From LSNR01 sp964603325 (GTDB taxonomy: Bacteria > Patescibacteriota > Minisyncoccia > Moranbacterales > UBA9337), in NCBI GenBank assembly GCA_964603325.1, contig CAZRUH010000033.1, positions 1-7,090 on the forward strand: a stretch of 7,090 nucleotides of DNA, written 5' to 3'. The position numbers were made by a program, and so were the translations under genes. Under the pieces are notes generated by a model. The model had not been told where the DNA came from. It saw only the letters and a list, made by a program, of their open reading frames with translations, and searched no databases. Positions within the stretch are counted from its first letter, which is position 1, and each line of letters starts with the position of its first letter. Shown piece after piece: positions 5,305-7,090 of the stretch.

Positions 5305-5769
5305 ATGGTATCATCAATGAAAGTGAAAGATATAATGGTAAAAAATGTTATTTGCGCAACTCCAAAAACAAAAATTAGAAAAGTCGCTAAGATTTTGATA
5401 GATAACAAAATTCATGGTGTTCCCATAGTAAAAAACAAAAGGGTGGTCGGTATCATAACGGAAACTGATTTTTTTGTTAAGGGTGAGAACAGTTTGTATA
5501 TTCCATCGTTTATAGAATTTATGAAGAAAAGCAAAATATTCAGAGCGGTATCTATTAAAAAAAAATTAGAACTGAGAAGTATTCTGAAAGCGACAGCAAA
5601 AGATATTATGTCCAGTCCGTGTATAACCGTTAATCCTGAAACGGACTTATCTACATTGCTAAATTTGTTTAGAAAAAAAAACCTACACACAATTCCGGTT
5701 GTTGACAACAATGGTTTTATATGTGGTATAATTACATTGGTTGATATAATTTCTCTTGTCAAAATTTAA
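5305..5769 (+). CDS. Tandem CBS-domain protein
   Basis: The protein has 154 residues and no signal peptide or membrane segment, so it is cytoplasmic. Two CBS motifs make one Bateman module. The first (about 5-58) starts MKVKDIMVKNVICATP and ends VVGIITETD. The second (about 98-152) starts AKDIMSSPCITVNP and ends ICGIITLVD. The T-x-x-D pairs Thr52/Asp55 and Thr144/Asp147 are at the positions that hold ribose and phosphate in adenosine-nucleotide-binding CBS proteins. A lysine-rich insert of about 40 residues (LYIPSFIEFMKK onward) separates them, as in other stand-alone CBS proteins. No catalytic domain is fused, so it probably senses a nucleotide and acts on a partner. The start may be 5305 or the ATG at 5317, which would give the common MKVKDIM opening. 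The gap to the preceding gene is 28 bases, so cotranscription is likely. Confidence 0.87.
   Translation: MVSSMKVKDIMVKNVICATPKTKIRKVAKILIDNKIHGVPIVKNKRVVGIITETDFFVKGENSLYIPSFIEFMKKSKIFRAVSIKKKLELRSILKATAKDIMSSPCITVNPETDLSTLLNLFRKKNLHTIPVVDNNGFICGIITLVDIISLVKI
5702..5732 (+). promoter_or_regulatory. Possible internal promoter for the membrane-anchored cohesin-dockerin gene
   Basis: TTGACA (5702-5707) and TATAAT (5727-5732) are both perfect, with TG at 5724-5725 as an extended -10, but the spacer is 19 bases, longer than ideal. A second TATAAT lies at 5745-5750. All are inside the CBS coding sequence, so codon use alone could have produced them. Transcription would start near 5739, about 65 bases before the next ATG. 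Confidence 0.4.
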
Positions 5770-5803
5770 TTTTTTTGATTTTTAAAAATAATAAAAAATA
5801 AAT

Positions 5804-7009
5804 ATGGATAAAAAAGAAAAAAAAGCAATACCGGAAAGAATTATTGATAAAAAGGTAGAAAAAGCTTACTCTTGGTGGGGAGAAGCTTTCGTTGCCATTA
5901 AGAAAACCAAAATAAAAACATGGCAAGGAGTTTTTATTTTGGCCTTCGTTGCCGGGACATTGGCTACTTTAATTATGAATGTGGCGATAAACATACAAAC
6001 AGAAACGAATGCAAGCGGAGAAACGGCAACAATGGCATTAAATCCGTCAGCGATTACCGTTTCTCAAGGTGAAACATTTACGGTAGATGTTATTATAGAT
6101 ACCAACAATAATGATGTTGTAGCTACCAGAGCTATAGTTAATTACGATACCGGTAACTTTACTTTAACGGGTTGGGATACAAGTAATTCCGCTTTTTCTG
6201 CGGGAAATTCTTGTGTTTATAATAATAAACCTTGTGAAATTGTTAATAATGATACGACAAATGGAAATATCAGTATTACACTATCTAAGCCGACGCCTGG
6301 AGTTAACACTTCTTCCGGTGTAATTGCCACACTTACCTTTCAAGCGACTGCTAGCGCGCAGACAGATAATATTACCCTTTCCTTTAATGGACAAGGGGAT
6401 TATACGGATTCTGATATTATTCTTGATGGCAGTGGAGATGATGGCATGGGAACAGATATATTGTCGGGAGTGACAAACGCTACGGTTACTGTTGGGACAG
6501 CAGATACCACGCCTCCAACACTGGCGGAAGTGACAGCAGTATCTTCTCCAACCTCAGATAGTACTCCAAATTATACCTTTAGCACAACGGAAGCGGGAAC
6601 AATAACTTATGGAGGATCATGCAGTAGTTCAACTACTCAAGCAACAGTCGGGAATAATACCATAACTTTCAGTTCACTTTCAGACGGAACTTATTCCGAT
6701 TGCACAATTACAGTGACAGATGCATCCGGTAACGCTTCGGACACATTGAATGTTTCCAGTTTTGTTGTGGATACGAGTTCAAACAGCGCTCGTGCCGATG
6801 TGGATCAAAACGGAACAGTGAGCACGGCTGATGCGCAACTAGTTTTGAGAAAGTCAATTGGTTTGGATATGAGCGGAACTCCTTGGCATGATTTTACAGG
6901 AGCGGGAGATGTTAATTGTGATAATAATGTTAGCACTGCTGACGCTCTATTGCTTCTTAGAAAGTCTGTTGGTTTAGATATGTCTCAAACCGATTGGTGC
7001 GCTAATTAG
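5804..7009 (+). CDS. Membrane-anchored cohesin / Ig-like / dockerin protein
   Basis: The protein has 401 residues. A lysine-rich cytoplasmic N-terminus (1-39) precedes one membrane helix (about 40-62), which could be a retained signal anchor. Residues about 74-231 form a cohesin-like beta domain (starts TMALNPSAITVSQGETFTVDV). Residues about 236-324 form an Ig-like domain (starts TPPTLAEVTAVSSPTSDSTP, ends near SSFVVDT). Residues 329-401 are a full type I dockerin with loops at 332-343 (DVDQNGTVSTAD) and 369-380 (DVNCDNNVSTAD), each followed by a helix ending LRKSxGLDM. Six extracytoplasmic cysteines fall as domain-wise pairs (137/144, 273/300, 372/398). The start has the usual AAATATG context. 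With the gene at 4620 it suggests a surface assembly system; no enzyme domain is present. Partner specificity is unknown. Confidence 0.85.
   Translation: MDKKEKKAIPERIIDKKVEKAYSWWGEAFVAIKKTKIKTWQGVFILAFVAGTLATLIMNVAINIQTETNASGETATMALNPSAITVSQGETFTVDVIIDTNNNDVVATRAIVNYDTGNFTLTGWDTSNSAFSAGNSCVYNNKPCEIVNNDTTNGNISITLSKPTPGVNTSSGVIATLTFQATASAQTDNITLSFNGQGDYTDSDIILDGSGDDGMGTDILSGVTNATVTVGTADTTPPTLAEVTAVSSPTSDSTPNYTFSTTEAGTITYGGSCSSSTTQATVGNNTITFSSLSDGTYSDCTITVTDASGNASDTLNVSSFVVDTSSNSARADVDQNGTVSTADAQLVLRKSIGLDMSGTPWHDFTGAGDVNCDNNVSTADALLLLRKSVGLDMSQTDWCAN
6797..6982 (+). repeat. Dockerin duplicated segment (two 75-base units)
   Basis: Units at 6797-6871 and 6908-6982 encode 25-residue calcium-loop-plus-helix segments that share VSTAD and LRKSxGLDM. 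The protein repeats are closer than the DNA repeats, with many third-base differences. This indicates an old internal duplication held by selection, as is normal for type I dockerins. Confidence 0.85.
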
Positions 7010-7048
7010 ACAAAAAATGATAAAAATAATTTTAATAACACAAAAAAT

Positions 7049-7090
7049 ATGTTTAAAAAAGTGAGCAAACATAATAAGATTATCTTAATT
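7049..7090 (+). CDS. Start of an unidentified gene (cut by window end)
   Basis: An ATG in the same AAAAAATATG context as the other genes opens a frame of 14 codons (MFKKVSKHNKIILI) that runs to the window edge. A basic start leading into a hydrophobic stretch would suit a signal peptide or membrane anchor, in keeping with the surface-protein cluster before it. The gap from the previous stop is 39 bases. The product cannot be named. Confidence 0.5.
   Translation, partial: MFKKVSKHNKIILI

Noticed and set aside
5283..5314. TTGTCA upstream of the CBS gene as a promoter
   Set aside because: No acceptable -10 box is found at 16-18 bases; the nearest (TATCAT at 5309) is 20 bases away and inside the gene. 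Cotranscription from 4563 is simpler.

Overview
The window is AT-rich with short intergenic gaps. Six of its eight supported start codons sit in an A-rich context (AAATATG) with no clear Shine-Dalgarno sequence. Together with short ribosomal protein genes, tRNAs that lack an encoded CCA and secreted cohesin/dockerin proteins, this suggests a bacterium of the Candidate Phyla Radiation (Patescibacteria, Parcubacteria-like). That placement is an inference; no taxonomic marker in the window proves it.

Left part (1-975). The window opens inside a gene whose C-terminus carries a TPR repeat. A compact translation cluster follows: tRNA-Thr(TGT), tRNA-Tyr(GTA), tRNA-Thr(GGT), rpmG (ribosomal protein bL33, 52 residues) and tRNA-Trp(CCA). 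In many bacteria rpmG and trnW lead into secE-nusG. Here they run head-on into a minus-strand nucleotide-sugar dehydrogenase gene (WecC/WbpA type, surface polysaccharide precursors), with only 19 bases between the tRNA and the dehydrogenase stop codon.

Middle (2277-4579). The 442-base divergent gap holds a good promoter for the dehydrogenase on the minus strand and a near-consensus promoter (TTGACA-17-TAATAT) on the plus strand. The plus-strand leader contains an apparently structured RNA: a 17-bp closing helix, two inner hairpins and a possible loop pseudoknot. I do not recognise it as a known class. Next come an AI-2E/PerM-family transporter and lgt (prolipoprotein diacylglyceryl transferase), which overlap by 8 bases and are probably cotranscribed.

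Right part (4563-7090). A promoter inside the end of lgt serves a cluster of surface-protein genes. The first encodes a small secreted protein with a cohesin-like domain and one dockerin-type calcium loop. The second encodes a two-CBS-domain protein. The third encodes a membrane-anchored protein with a cohesin-like domain, an Ig-like domain and a complete two-repeat dockerin. A further gene starts at 7049 and is cut by the window end.

The most interesting items are the structured leader RNA and the two neighbouring proteins that each carry both a cohesin-like and a dockerin-like module. The pair could let surface proteins polymerise or dock onto a membrane-anchored partner outside any classical cellulosome.
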